DNA of 64,000 nt from Rhabditoides inermis (taxonomy: Eukaryota; Nematoda; Chromadorea; Rhabditida; Rhabditidae): assembly GCA_963966185.1 (NCBI GenBank), contig CAWZYM010000146.1:577501-641500 (forward strand), written 5' to 3'. Positions within the stretch are counted from its first letter, which is position 1. Each line of letters starts with the position of its first letter. The notes under the pieces are model-generated. The model was given only the letters and a program-made list of their open reading frames with translations, made no database searches and had not been told where the DNA came from. Positions 10,858 through 21,220 of the stretch are shown in pieces. The position numbers and the translations under genes were made by a program.

Positions 10858-11282
10858 TTTCTTTCTTTCTTTTCTCTGCCAGCGCGAGGTCGCGTGCCTT
10901 CCCCTGTTATTCCCCCGACCCCTGAACAATGCTGTGCGGTGGAGGACACTAACCGGACTGGTACTCGCTTTTGCTACTCTCTACATCTACGGCATTGAGA
11001 CTGGAGAGGAATCCTCGAAGACGATGAAACTCTCGGAGACGTCTCTTCGCGATCGATCGTTGAAGCACGGATCTTCCGCCGCCGAGATCGAAACTTCCCC
11101 AGAAGCCGCAAGCAGGGGATGACATGCACCACCAATAGCACGCACGCATCCACGGGACTACCGAAATCCGTGTTATTGGGACTCGCAGTAGGCGTTGCAT
11201 TACTGTATTTTACCGTAACCGTGCCGTAATTTTATAATTGTAATGTGCAACTTGATTCGAGATAAATATTCTGAATTCTGAA
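10858..11282 (+). mobile_element. 425-bp retroelement-like insertion, copy 1
   Basis: Flanked by an exact 11-bp target-site duplication TACGCTAGTGT (10847-10857 and 11283-11293). It starts with a pyrimidine-rich stretch and ends in GATAAATATTCTG plus short ATTCTG repeats, the sort of 3' tail left by non-LTR retrotransposons. A second copy at 33061-33486 has the same two ends and its own duplication, so the two are full-length copies of one family and not random 5' truncations. A 62-codon frame (10934-11122, GTG-initiated) with a hydrophobic stretch LTGLVLAFATLYIYG is kept in both. It could be a SINE-like passenger or the 3' end of a LINE; no reverse transcriptase is present. Confidence 0.8.
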
Positions 11283-11445
11283 TACGCTAGTGTCCAATTG
11301 CCATATCGCCGTTCGCGTTTTACTCTCATTTCCGTCTGCGCTTTGTTTATGTTTCACCTTTCACCTTATTCACTACCTTAATTTTAACACTCTTCTTTTA
11401 GTTATGCAGCTCTGACACCAAATCACGATTCACTCACCAAAAATC

Positions 11446-14400
11446 ATGTCCGCATTTTTCCAAGCATCACTCTTCGTTTCTACTCTGCTCAACATTACAC
11501 TGTTTCTTGGAGGTACATAATTTTAATTTCGTTATAAACTTTTTTTTTCGTTATAAATGGTATGTCACGTAGAGACGATAATGTAGTGTACTTTTTTCGA
11601 AACGAGCCGTCTGGTTACGTTAATGTACGTCTATGGCCTATAAGCGTTCGATCTTGCTACAAAGATTAGTCGAAAGTGTGACGCACAAAGCTCCTAGAAG
11701 TACTTACTCGATCTAACGAAGTTAGGCAGTTAGGGTTAGGGCATTCTACCTACTATGTACAAAGCATTCGCGGAATCTGAGAACTCGAGACATATGAGAA
11801 CCGTGAATCTGTCTCAAAGAAAGAAGGCAATAACAAATTGTTTTCCCGATGGCTTTCTTTCTCTTGGAAATGAAAAAAACATATGGTATGTCACGTAGAG
11901 ACGATAATGTAGTGTACTTTTTTCGAGCCGTCTGGTTACGTTAATGTACGTCTATGTTCTATATTCTTTGAATGAGCAATCATAATGTTCATTCAGAAAA
12001 GGTAAAGTCTAAGGATGTTTGTTTTCGAAACCCCATTCTCTCTGAATCCAAAGAAGAACAATTGGTGCAACAGGCCAAATCATCTCGCAATTATCACTTT
12101 TTCGAACAACATCACTACACATTATCACATCATGTCACACGAATTGTATATTTTTCCAGGCATTCTACTCGGCATATACCGCTCCGACCTACTATTGTTT
12201 GCCAGCATACTTGCCCTTATAGGTAGGTTGTGTGATTTCCCCATCTTTCTCCTCCCCAGTTTCCCTCGCACTCTGTCTCAGTCTATCCTCTCTACATTCT
12301 CATATTTAGTACAAACTCAACAACAACCGGTAATAACAAAACTAAAACAAAACTCAACAACAAATGCTTGATACATACATAGATGACGGATGCCAAATTT
12401 TACAATTTACCTGACCTATAGTTTTTTATTTAAAACATTGTGAAGTTATGATTTCAGGCGCTGTCGGTACTGTGGCAATGGCAGTGATATGTTTCGTCAA
12501 ACCGAGGGTAGGTTCTATTATAGTTAGTCTACTTGATTCGCATAATTGCAATATTATTGCGTTTACATGATTATTGTATCATCAAATGATTATTCAGCAA
12601 AATAACAGTATTATTTGAATGAAATGTAGCTAACGAACACAGTTTGAATTCAATAATCTTTGTCAAGTACTATTACACAACTACAAAATCATAATACTCG
12701 TGGTGGAATTGTATCATTCAAGGAATGTCAGAACTCGCAACTCTGAACAACGTCATTTCTGCGCCAAACCCAACGTGTTAGAGCTGTTAGATATACGAAG
12801 TTATCTTTGAAATGCCAGATTTGCTCTCTGGTCAACCGGAAGTCTTTCCCATCCAATTACCGTTGTCGATGCAGCACAAACACGAACCTCATCAACAAAA
12901 TATAGAAAAGACACAACTGAAAGTTTCCATTTACAATGTCTGTGTTTCAGTCCCTTGCCCTGTGTGCGAAGAGGTGGCGGCACCCTCGCGAAGACGTGGA
13001 GATGGACTGTCTTCCGAAGGCCGTCGAACCGCCGCCCGATCCAGACGACGTACTCAGAAACATCAGAGGCATACCCTACCTCATACAGGTCAGCACGGAA
13101 GTATTTTTCTTGTATAATGTCGAGCTCGAGAGAAATCTCAGGAGAGACATGCACTTATTAGCACTTTCCTGGTGGATGAGTTATTTCTCTAATGATGTGT
13201 AATTAAAAACAACTATATTTAAATATCTCTAGCGTGTGTCTTCACCACGCCACATTTGAACGAATGAAGAACGAAACGTATTATTGGTATCCCAATCCCA
13301 ATCATGAAACGTATGTACTATAGGCGATCCACTACTCGATGGAGACGACTCTCTATCGGGATATGCTGTCCGATATAGGTGAGTGAGCAGTAGTGCTTTC
13401 ATCAGTTCAGATACTATTTATCACCGGATCAAGTCGTCCCTCGTCCTTCGTCCTTTCGACCGTAACTGTGTACCATAACTGTGTAGCAGTAGCAGTCTGG
13501 CAGGCTCATAAGTCTCTTGAATCAGTGGTACCTTCATATTTACCTTTACCTTTACTTTCACCATTACCTTCAATGTCGGGGATATCTAGTCTTTACCTTT
13601 ACCTTCACCTCCACTCATTGCAGGGGAGGGCGTGGTGCGCACCTCGGTCATCCACACAGCTCCTGCGTGTCGATCGGTGCTGGACAGCGAGGAGGAACTG
13701 GACAAGAGAGGGCGGGAGGAGAACACACCGCGGTGAGAGGACACGCATAGCATATGATGGGGGTAGGAGGCAATGTGCGTAGTTGTGATCAATGACCTAT
13801 AAGCGCGAAACTGCATGTAGCGAGTAAAGAACATATTGCGGTGGCCGGTGAAGACACAGTTACTATAAATGGGGGTAGAGACATGTGTAGGTAGATGTTA
13901 TGATGTTCTTCCATTTATAATCAATGTGATGTGATGAGTGATGAACATTTATCTCGGAACGAGAAAAAAGAGGGAACAAATGAACTTGATGGTGATACCA
14001 ACTGTTTGCAGTCACTCGACCGACCGTTGTGGGTGGTCAGCTGCGGGCGCGGGCTGGCGGAACGAGCAGCTGCGGCTGAGTGTAGAGAACAGGACAGACA
14101 GCGACATCAATGTAAGTGTCCTCATTACTGGTTCTCATGTCTTGTCCCACACACCTACACTCATGAACATTTTGTAGTAAAATTAGCCTTCAACTATCTT
14201 TCCGTCCTTGCAGAAATTATAATTGTTTTTGAACTATTTCGATGGAAACCAGGTTCTACTTGTTTGGGAATATAGAGAAAATGTACTGACATAAAAAAAA
14301 CCATTTAGGTGTTTCCCTATTGCGAGTCGTCGCCGCAGAGAGGTTCGTTCGAGCTGCGGGACCATATCTGGAGGAGAGGGGGCAGCATGCGAGGGGAACG

Positions 14401-14680
14401 GTGCCAAGCTATCTCTCTCTCTCTCTCTTTCTCCTTTTTTCTCTACGTCAATCACTACATGTATTTTATGAAATTATTTCTCTTGTGGACGGAAAATTAT
14501 TCTTATGATCCTATATCAAATAACTTCAACTAACGTGTGGAATGAAACGCATTCGACCCTTTCCGTTTCAGTCCATCGACTGCCTCTCCCCTGCCCTCCT
14601 ATCAACTGAGATGCATTGGAATGAGCGCCTCTTTCATTCAGCGGTTCAACTCATCATTCAAAGACACCACCAGCGGATGA
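11446..14680 (+). CDS. nine-exon gene, predicted 260-residue protein with three N-terminal hydrophobic segments; family not recognised
   Basis: Exons join as 11446-11512, 12160-12222, 12458-12507, 12951-13088, 13324-13378, 13624-13732, 14012-14111, 14309-14400 and 14572-14680. All eight introns (171-647 nt) are GT-AG, all phases match, and no stop interrupts the frame before TGA at 14678. Donors include GTAGGT, GTGAGT and GTAAGT; acceptors include TTTCAG and TTGCAG. Exons are richer in GC than introns. Residues 1-22 (starting MSAFFQASLFVSTLL), 24-44 and 45-57 are hydrophobic, consistent with two or three membrane spans or a signal plus spans. After a basic KPR the rest (about 200 residues) is polar, with a proline-rich acidic PPPDPDD near residue 89 and an acidic SEEELDKR near 146. 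Exon 1 is preceded by a three-codon upstream frame (11404-11415) and by TTTTAG and ATGCAG sites, so an upstream untranslated exon or trans-splicing is possible. The weakest joint is the GTGCCA donor at 14401; reading through it ends at 14533 instead. I do not recognise the protein. Confidence 0.72.
11557..11956. repeat. direct repeat pair in intron 1
   Basis: A 79-bp segment at 11557-11635 recurs at 11883-11956, 5 bp shorter (CGAAA missing) but otherwise almost identical, beginning ATGGTATGTCACGTAGAGAC. They flank about 247 bp of unrelated DNA. This could be a small solo-terminal-repeat type element or a local duplication. Confidence 0.8.
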
Positions 14681-15956
14681 TCTTCGTGGGTGGTCCCGCT
14701 TTCGATGTGGTTCCGACCCCGAAGGTGGTCCCACTCTCTCGCCAACTCCTGGCTCACACCGTATTGTGTGTTCTCTCTTCACTTCTTCATACTCATTCTC
14801 ACGCTAGTTTCACGTTTTCTCGTTGTTTTGTATTTTGTATCATAGTCATATCCCATTCATTTCCTGCATCTCCTGTACCTGTCTACGAGTATCACGTGTT
14901 CTATTTGTTTCAACGTTTCTGGGTTCTCTGGTAAAACGATTTGTATAAATGTTATGAGTGAGAGTGTGAGAGTGATACAAAGATACAAAAATCTTCAGAG
15001 ATCACCATAACTAAAAAAAGAGAAAAATCGACCTCCATTGACTCCGCCCATTTCGCTCCGCCCACTCATTAGACTCAATGCATCAATCATTAAGTGATTA
15101 CTGTTACTAAAATTAACAAGCGGAATGGAAATGCATCTGAAAAATGCACGCGACGAAACTATAAACTGGGAATGGAAAACCATCTGCCATCGCCCCCTCC
15201 CATCTGCTCTCAACGACTCCCGCCGAACCAATCATTCAATCAATCAATCATTTATCCAGAATCGCTATATCCTGACTATACAACAAAGTGCGTACGGTAC
15301 ACCACAAGGGCTAAGCGCTGAGAGAAACACAGTTCAGCAACAGGGATGGTAGGGTCGAAGGTCGAAAGTCGATATTAGATCGATAATCAGTCGATAATCA
15401 TTCGATTTCCTTTTCATAATCCATTAGAATTAGATACCATTATAGACGATGGTGGAGCTCCGGGTGTTCCTTTTCTTCCATTATAATCCACAATAGTAAC
15501 TCCACGGGCTAGGAAGACAGCGTTCTCATGAGCTATTCCCCGCCTTGCTCAAGGGTACTGGGGGAAGATCATTTCGACCCGACCGCGCGATGCGAGAGAG
15601 GAAGAAATAATAAATAACTAATCACTGCGAACCAAATATTCACAGTTTCTTTCTTTGTTTATGAGAGCCAGATCTCTCTGCGAACCGCGCGAGTTTCGAA
15701 AAAAAGGTAGGTCGTCAAATCTAGGACAAAAGAGAGAAAGAGTGGGAGAGTGAAAGAAGAGGGATACGTTTCACGATCAGGAGAAATGACAAAAAGAGTT
15801 ACACTGGATGGAAGTTTTCATATAAAAACACGTTTCTCCAGAATGCGTTTACCATGGAAACGAAGTGGATTTTAGGATTAGAGGCACAAAGGCGCTTGGA
15901 TACACACCAGACAACGGAAGTCGTTGAGCTGACATGGAGACGACGAAATAATAGCT
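14681..15956. other. 3' flank of the nine-exon gene, no further gene recognised
   Basis: Contains the 3' untranslated part of the gene and AT-rich DNA. AATAAA-type words occur near 15608, but I cannot assign a poly(A) site. A short cluster of TCGATAATC words lies at 15370-15410. No exon chain was found on either strand. Confidence 0.5.
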
Positions 15957-15967
15957 CTCTCCCTCTT

Positions 15968-16006
<39 letters not shown>

Positions 16007-16034
16007 TTCTCTCTCTCTCTCCATCTCTCTCTCC
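15957..16034. repeat. (CT)n tract
   Basis: CT with TTTC interruptions, just outside the tandem-exon array. Confidence 0.95.
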
Positions 16035-16265
16035 CAATACAACATCCAGAGACGTAAACACAATAAAAAGTAGTAGGTGTACTGAGCAGTAGTATTTCAC
16101 TTTCTCGCTCCAAGTTCGCCACAAATAAACAATCACATTAGAGAGAAAGGGCGGGCGTTTACAATAACAAAAGTACTATATTGCTGCGAGAGAGGGGAAA
16201 CGAGAATTTCGAGTAGACAGGCGCGAATTTTCCTCTCCTCCAACACTGATTGAAATTATAGCCGT

Positions 16266-16551
16266 CTAGCCATTTAGCCGCTCCGTCCCGCTCTCCACCA
16301 CCGCCACCTCCACGGTCAAACCCACCTGCAAATCTCTCGTCCACACTCCACCTCTCTCTCTCCCATCCACCCCTCACCCACCACTCTGTCCCGCGCACTC
16401 CATCGCCGCCGCTCACGCGCACCTCTCCGGCCAGCCACTCGTCGTTCTTGGGGAGTGCGCGCAGCTCGCGCGCCGTCCACCGCTCCGTCCCGCTATCCAC
16501 CACCGCCATGTCCACGGTCGCACCCACCTGCAAATCTCTCATCCACACTCC

Positions 16552-16598
<47 letters not shown>

Positions 16599-16785
16599 AT
16601 CCACCCCTCACCCACCACTCTGTTCCGCGCACTCCATCGCCGCCGCTCACGCGCACCTCTCCGGCCAGCCACTCGTCGTTCTTGGGGAGTGCGCGCAGCT
16701 CGCGCGCCGTCCACCGCTCCGTCCCGCTATCCACCACCGCCATGTCCACGGTCGCACCCACCTGCAAATCTCTCATCCACACTCC

Positions 16786-16822
<37 letters not shown>

Positions 16823-17009
16823 ATCCACCCCACACCCACCACTCTGTCCCGCGCACTCCATCGCCGCCGCTCACGCGCATCTCTCCGGCCAGCCACTCGT
16901 CGTTCTTGGGGAGTGCGCGCAGCTCGCGCGCCGTCCACCGCTCCGTCCCGCTATCCACCACCGCCATGTCCACGGTCGCACCCACCTGCAAATCTCTCAT
17001 CCACACTCC

Positions 17010-17058
<49 letters not shown>

Positions 17059-18160
17059 ATCCACCCCTCACCCACCACTCTGTTCCGCGCACTCCATCGC
17101 CGCCGCTCACGCGCACCTCTCCGGCCAGCCACTCGTCGTTCTTGGGGAGTGCGCGCAGCTCGCGCGCCGTCCACCGCTCCGTCCCGCTCTCCACCACCGC
17201 CACCTCCACGGTCGCACCCACCTGCAAATTTCTCATCCACACTCCACCTCTCTCTCTCTCTTTCTCCCATCCACCCCACACCCACCACTCTGTCCCGCGC
17301 ACTCCATCGCCGCCGCTCACGCGCACCTCTCCGGCCAGCCACTCGTCGTTCTTGTGGAGTGCGCGCAGCTCGCGCGCCGTCCACCGCTCCGTCCCGCTCT
17401 CCACCACCGCCACCTCCACGGTCGCACCCACCTGCAAATCTCTCATCCACACTCCATTTCTCTCTCTCTCTCTCACTCACTCTCTCTCTCTCTCTCTCCC
17501 ATCCACCCCTCACGCACCACTCTGTCCCGCGCACTCCATCGCCGCCGCTCACGCGCACCTCTCCGGCCAGCCACTCGTCGTTCTTGGGGAGTGCGCGCAG
17601 CTCGCGCGCCGTCCACCGCTCCGTCCCGCTCTCCATCACCGCCACCTCCACGGTCGCACCCACCTGCAAACCTCTCGTCCACACTCCACCTCTCTCTCTC
17701 TCTCTCCCATCCACCCTTCACCCACCACTCTGTCCCGCGCACTCCATCGCCGCCGCTCACGCGCATCTCTCCGGCCAGCCACTCGTCGTTCTTGGGGAGT
17801 GCGCGCAGCTCGCGCGCCGTCCACCGCCCCGTCCCGCTCTTCACCACCGCCACCTCCACGGTCGCACCCACCTGCAAATCTCTCATCCACACTACACCTC
17901 TCTCTCTCTCTCTCCCATCCACCCTTCACCCACCACTCTGTCCCGCGCACTCCATCGCCGCCGCTCACGCGCATCTCTCCGGCCAGCCACTCGTCGTTCT
18001 TGGGGAGTGCGCGCAGCTCGCGCGCCGTCCACCGCTCAGTCCCGCTCTCCATCACCGGCGGCGATGGATTCGCTGCAGACGTTTGCTGCAGACGGTTTCG
18101 TGGTGTTGGAGTAAATGAGGGCATCATAGGCTTGCTTATGGTGGTCTCACTATCTGGCAT
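16266..18160 (-). CDS. candidate tandem-exon gene; first exon starts inside a satellite monomer
   Basis: On the minus strand a 150-nt segment (50 codons, frame 0 to 0) recurs at 17722-17871, 17514-17663, 17282-17431, 17072-17221, 16836-16985, 16612-16761 and 16378-16527. Each is preceded by a TTTGCAG acceptor (one AATTTGCAG/GTTTGCAG-type variant) and followed by GTGAGG, GTGTGG or GTGAAG as donor. The spacers are 52-86 nt, contain (GA)n, and most are not multiples of three, so only splicing keeps the frame. A leading exon 17930-18160 begins with ATG in the satellite core (MPDSETTISKP..) and merges into the unit at MESGTERW. The last exon 16266-16325 ends in TAG after GTERLNG. Total about 446 codons. 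The unit begins VGATVEVAVVESGTERW and contains LPKNDEWLAGE; the spacing of V-V and W-A residues faintly recalls Tudor/Agenet-type barrels, a weak inference. Copies differ by few, mostly mild changes (VE/VD, E/D, V/M). No clear poly(A) signal lies within 100 nt. It may instead be a non-coding minisatellite or a gene fragment. Confidence 0.42.
16290..18056. repeat. tandem array of 202-236-bp units with internal (CT)n
   Basis: Eight full units and one partial one. Unit starts, marked by the word CTGCAAAT or its variant, lie at 16326, 16528, 16762, 16986, 17222, 17432, 17664 and 17872. All length variation lies in the CT-bearing spacer and none in the 150-bp remainder. Overlapping open frames on the plus strand (up to 574 codons) are by-products of this structure. 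Confidence 0.95.
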
Positions 18161-20783
18161 TGTGCAAGTTCTTTTGTGAAGGAACGTTCAGATTTATTAC
18201 ACTAAATATAGTATGGTTAAATCAATAAATGAAGTAACTTAATAGTCGAGTTTTGATAGTTCTTTGTGCAAACGCGCGAGCTGTGATTACCAACTAGAAT
18301 AAATAGAACGTAAGGTTCGAATGAATTAATATTTCTTCATAAAAACAAGTACCAGCTTATTCGTATCATTTTTAATAAATTGGAACGTTCTTTTGCTGCA
18401 GACGGTTTCGTGGTGCTGGGGTAATTGAGGGCATCATAGGCTTGCTTATGGTGGTCTCACTATCTGGCATTGTGCAAGTTCTTTTGTGAAGGAACGTTCA
18501 GATTTGTTACATCAAATATAATATGGTGAAATCATTGAATGAAGTCATTTTAGTGGGGTTTTAATAGTTCTTCGCGCTAACGCGCGAGCTGTGAATACCA
18601 ACTAGAATACATAGATCATAAGGTTCGAATGAATTAATATTTCTTCATGAAAACAAGTACCAGCTTATTCGTATAATTTTTAATAAATTCGAACGTTCTT
18701 TTGCTGCAGACGGTTTCGTGGTGTTGGAGTAAATGAGGGCATCATAGGCTTGCTTATGGTGGTCTCACTATCTGGCATTGTGCAAGTTCTTTTGTGAAGG
18801 AACGTTCAGATTTATTACACTAAATATAGTATGGTTAAATCAATAAATGAAGTAACTTAATAGTCGAGTTTTGATAGTTCTTTGTGCAAACGCGCGAGCT
18901 GTGATTACCAACTAGAATAAATAGAACGTAAGGTTCGAATGAATTAATATTTCTTCATAAAAACAAGTACCAGCTTATTCGTATCATTTTTAATAAATTG
19001 GAACGTTCTTTTGCTGCAGACGGTTTCGTGGTGCTGGGGTAATTGAGGGCATCATAGGCTTGCTTATGGTGGTCTCACTATCTGGCATTGTGCAAGTTCT
19101 TTTGTGAAGGAACGTTCAGATTTGTTACATCAAATATAATATGGTGAAATCATTGAATGAAGTCATTTTAGTGGGGTTTTAATAGTTCTTCGCGCTAACG
19201 CGCGAGCTGTGAATACCAACTAGAATACATAGATCATAAGGTTCGAATGAATTAATATTTCTTCATGAAAACAAGTACCAGCTTATTCGTATAATTTTTA
19301 ATAAATTCGAACGTTCTTTTGCTGCAGACGGTTTCGTGGTGTTGGAGTAAATGAGGGCATCATAGGCTTGCTTATGGTGGTCTCACTATCTGGCATTGTG
19401 CAAGTTCTTTTGTGAAGGAACGTTCAGATTTATTACACTAAATATAGTATGGTTAAATCAATAAATGAAGTAACTTAATAGTCGAGTTTTGATAGTTCTT
19501 TGTGCAAACGCGCGAGCTGTGATTACCAACTAGAATAAATAGAACGTAAGGTTCGAATGAATTAATATTTCTTCATAAAAACAAGTACCAGCTTATTCGT
19601 ATCATTTTTAATAAATTCGAACGTTCTTTTGCTGCAGACGGTTTCGTGGTGTTTTGGTAAATGAGGGCATCATAGGCTTGCTTATGGTGGTCTCACTATC
19701 TGGCATTGTGCAAGTTCTTTTGTGAAGGAACGTTCAGATTTATTACACTAAATATAGTATGGTTAAATCAATAAATGAAGTAACTTAATAGTCGAGTTTT
19801 GATAGTTCTTTGTGCAAACGCGCGAGCTGTGATTACCAACTAGAATAAATAGAACGTAAGGTTCGAATGAATTAATATTTCTTCATAAAAACAAGTACCA
19901 GCTTATTCGTATCATTTTTAATAAATTGGAACGTTCTTTTGCTGCAGACGGTTTCGTGGTGCTGGGGTAATTGAGGACATCATAGGCTTGCTTATGGTGG
20001 TCTCACTATCTGGCATTGTGCAAGTTCTTTTGTGAAGGAACGTTCAGATTTGTTACATCAAATATAATATGGTGAAATCATTGAATGAAGTCATTTTAGT
20101 GGGGTTTTAATAGTTCTTCGCGCTAACGCGCGAGCTGTGAATACCAACTAGAATACATAGATCATAAGGTTCGAATGAATTAATATTTCTTCATGAAAAC
20201 AAGTACCAGCTTATTCGTATAATTTTTAATAAATTCGAACGTTCTTTTGCTGCAGACGGTTTCGTGGTGCTGGGGTAATTGAGGGCATCATAGGCTTGCT
20301 TATGGTGGTCTCACTATCTGGCATTGTGCAAGTTCTTTTGTGAAGGAACGTTCAGATTTATTACATCAAATATAATATGGTGAAATCATTGAATGAAGTC
20401 ATTTTAGTGGGGTTTTAATAGTTCTTCGCGCTAACGCGCGAGCTGTGAATACCAACTAGAATACATAGATCATAAGGTTCGAATGAATTAATATTTCTTC
20501 ATGAAAACAAGTACCAGCTTATTCGTATAATTTTTAATAAATTCGAACGTTCTTTTGCTGCAGACGGTTTCGTGGTGCTGGGGTAATTGAGGGCATCATA
20601 GGCTTGCTTATGGTGGTCTCACTATCTGGCATTGTGCAAGTTCTTTTGTGAAGGAACGTTCAGATTTGTTACACTAAGTAAGTATAATATGGTTAAATCA
20701 TTGAATGAAGTTATTTCAGTCGGGTTCTGATAGTTCTTCGCGCAAACGCGCGAGCTGTGATTACAAACTACAAGAAATAGATC

Positions 20784-21220
20784 ATATCGAATGACTCTCA
20801 ATTCTCCTCCCTCTGCCCTCCATTTCCTTTTTCCCTTCCCTCCTCTCTCTCTATCCTCTTTTTCGCCCACTTTTTCTCTCTCTCTTGCGCACTTTCTCTC
20901 TATTCTTCTCTCCCTCTCGTGTAGAGTTCACCTCCTTTGCTTTGCACACAGTGTCTCCTCGCGCTTGAACTACTTTCACATGAGCCTTTTCCCGCCGGCT
21001 CAATGGTTGTTTTGGGAAGGATTCTGATGGTAGAGAATATACAATATGTACCTTTTGGGAAGGACCCGTGTGAGGGTGAACTAGGTGTGTGGGAGGAGGA
21101 GGAAAGTTAAAAGAAACTTACATTCAAAAAACGTTAATGATATAACCGTACCATAGTTAGAATGATTTATTTTATAAAAAAAACAACAACAACAAATACA
21201 GGCTGATTTGATGATTAAAT
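20784..21220 (-). repeat. long variant satellite monomer with extra sequence, copy 1
   Basis: Part of the monomer is replaced by about 400 bp of other DNA rich in GA/CT and containing CAAATACAGGCTGATTTGAT. The same block occurs at 23010-23446, 38576-38985 and 43655-44064, and partially at 61214-61327. I see no terminal repeats, so whether it is an insertion or an ancestral long monomer is open. Frames in it are low-complexity. Confidence 0.85.

Noticed and set aside
11730..11745. TTAGGGTTAGGG as a telomere or interstitial telomere
   Set aside because: Only about two units, inside an intron; chance is adequate.
16448..18179. Plus-strand frames of 556, 574 and 402 codons
   Set aside because: They mirror the minus-strand exon units, shift with CT length, and have no start or splice context. 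The minus-strand reading is better supported.
18081..18180. Satellite core as a spliced-leader RNA gene (GGTTTCGTGG.. followed by GTAAATG)
   Set aside because: A donor-like GTAAAT follows a short possible leader, but there is no Sm-binding site, no convincing three-stem fold and no promoter element that I can see.
20791..21027. 78-codon frame in the long variant monomer (also at 23017)
   Set aside because: Low-complexity Ser/Leu/Phe/Pro content from a CT-rich segment; the forward-array copies do not conserve it well.
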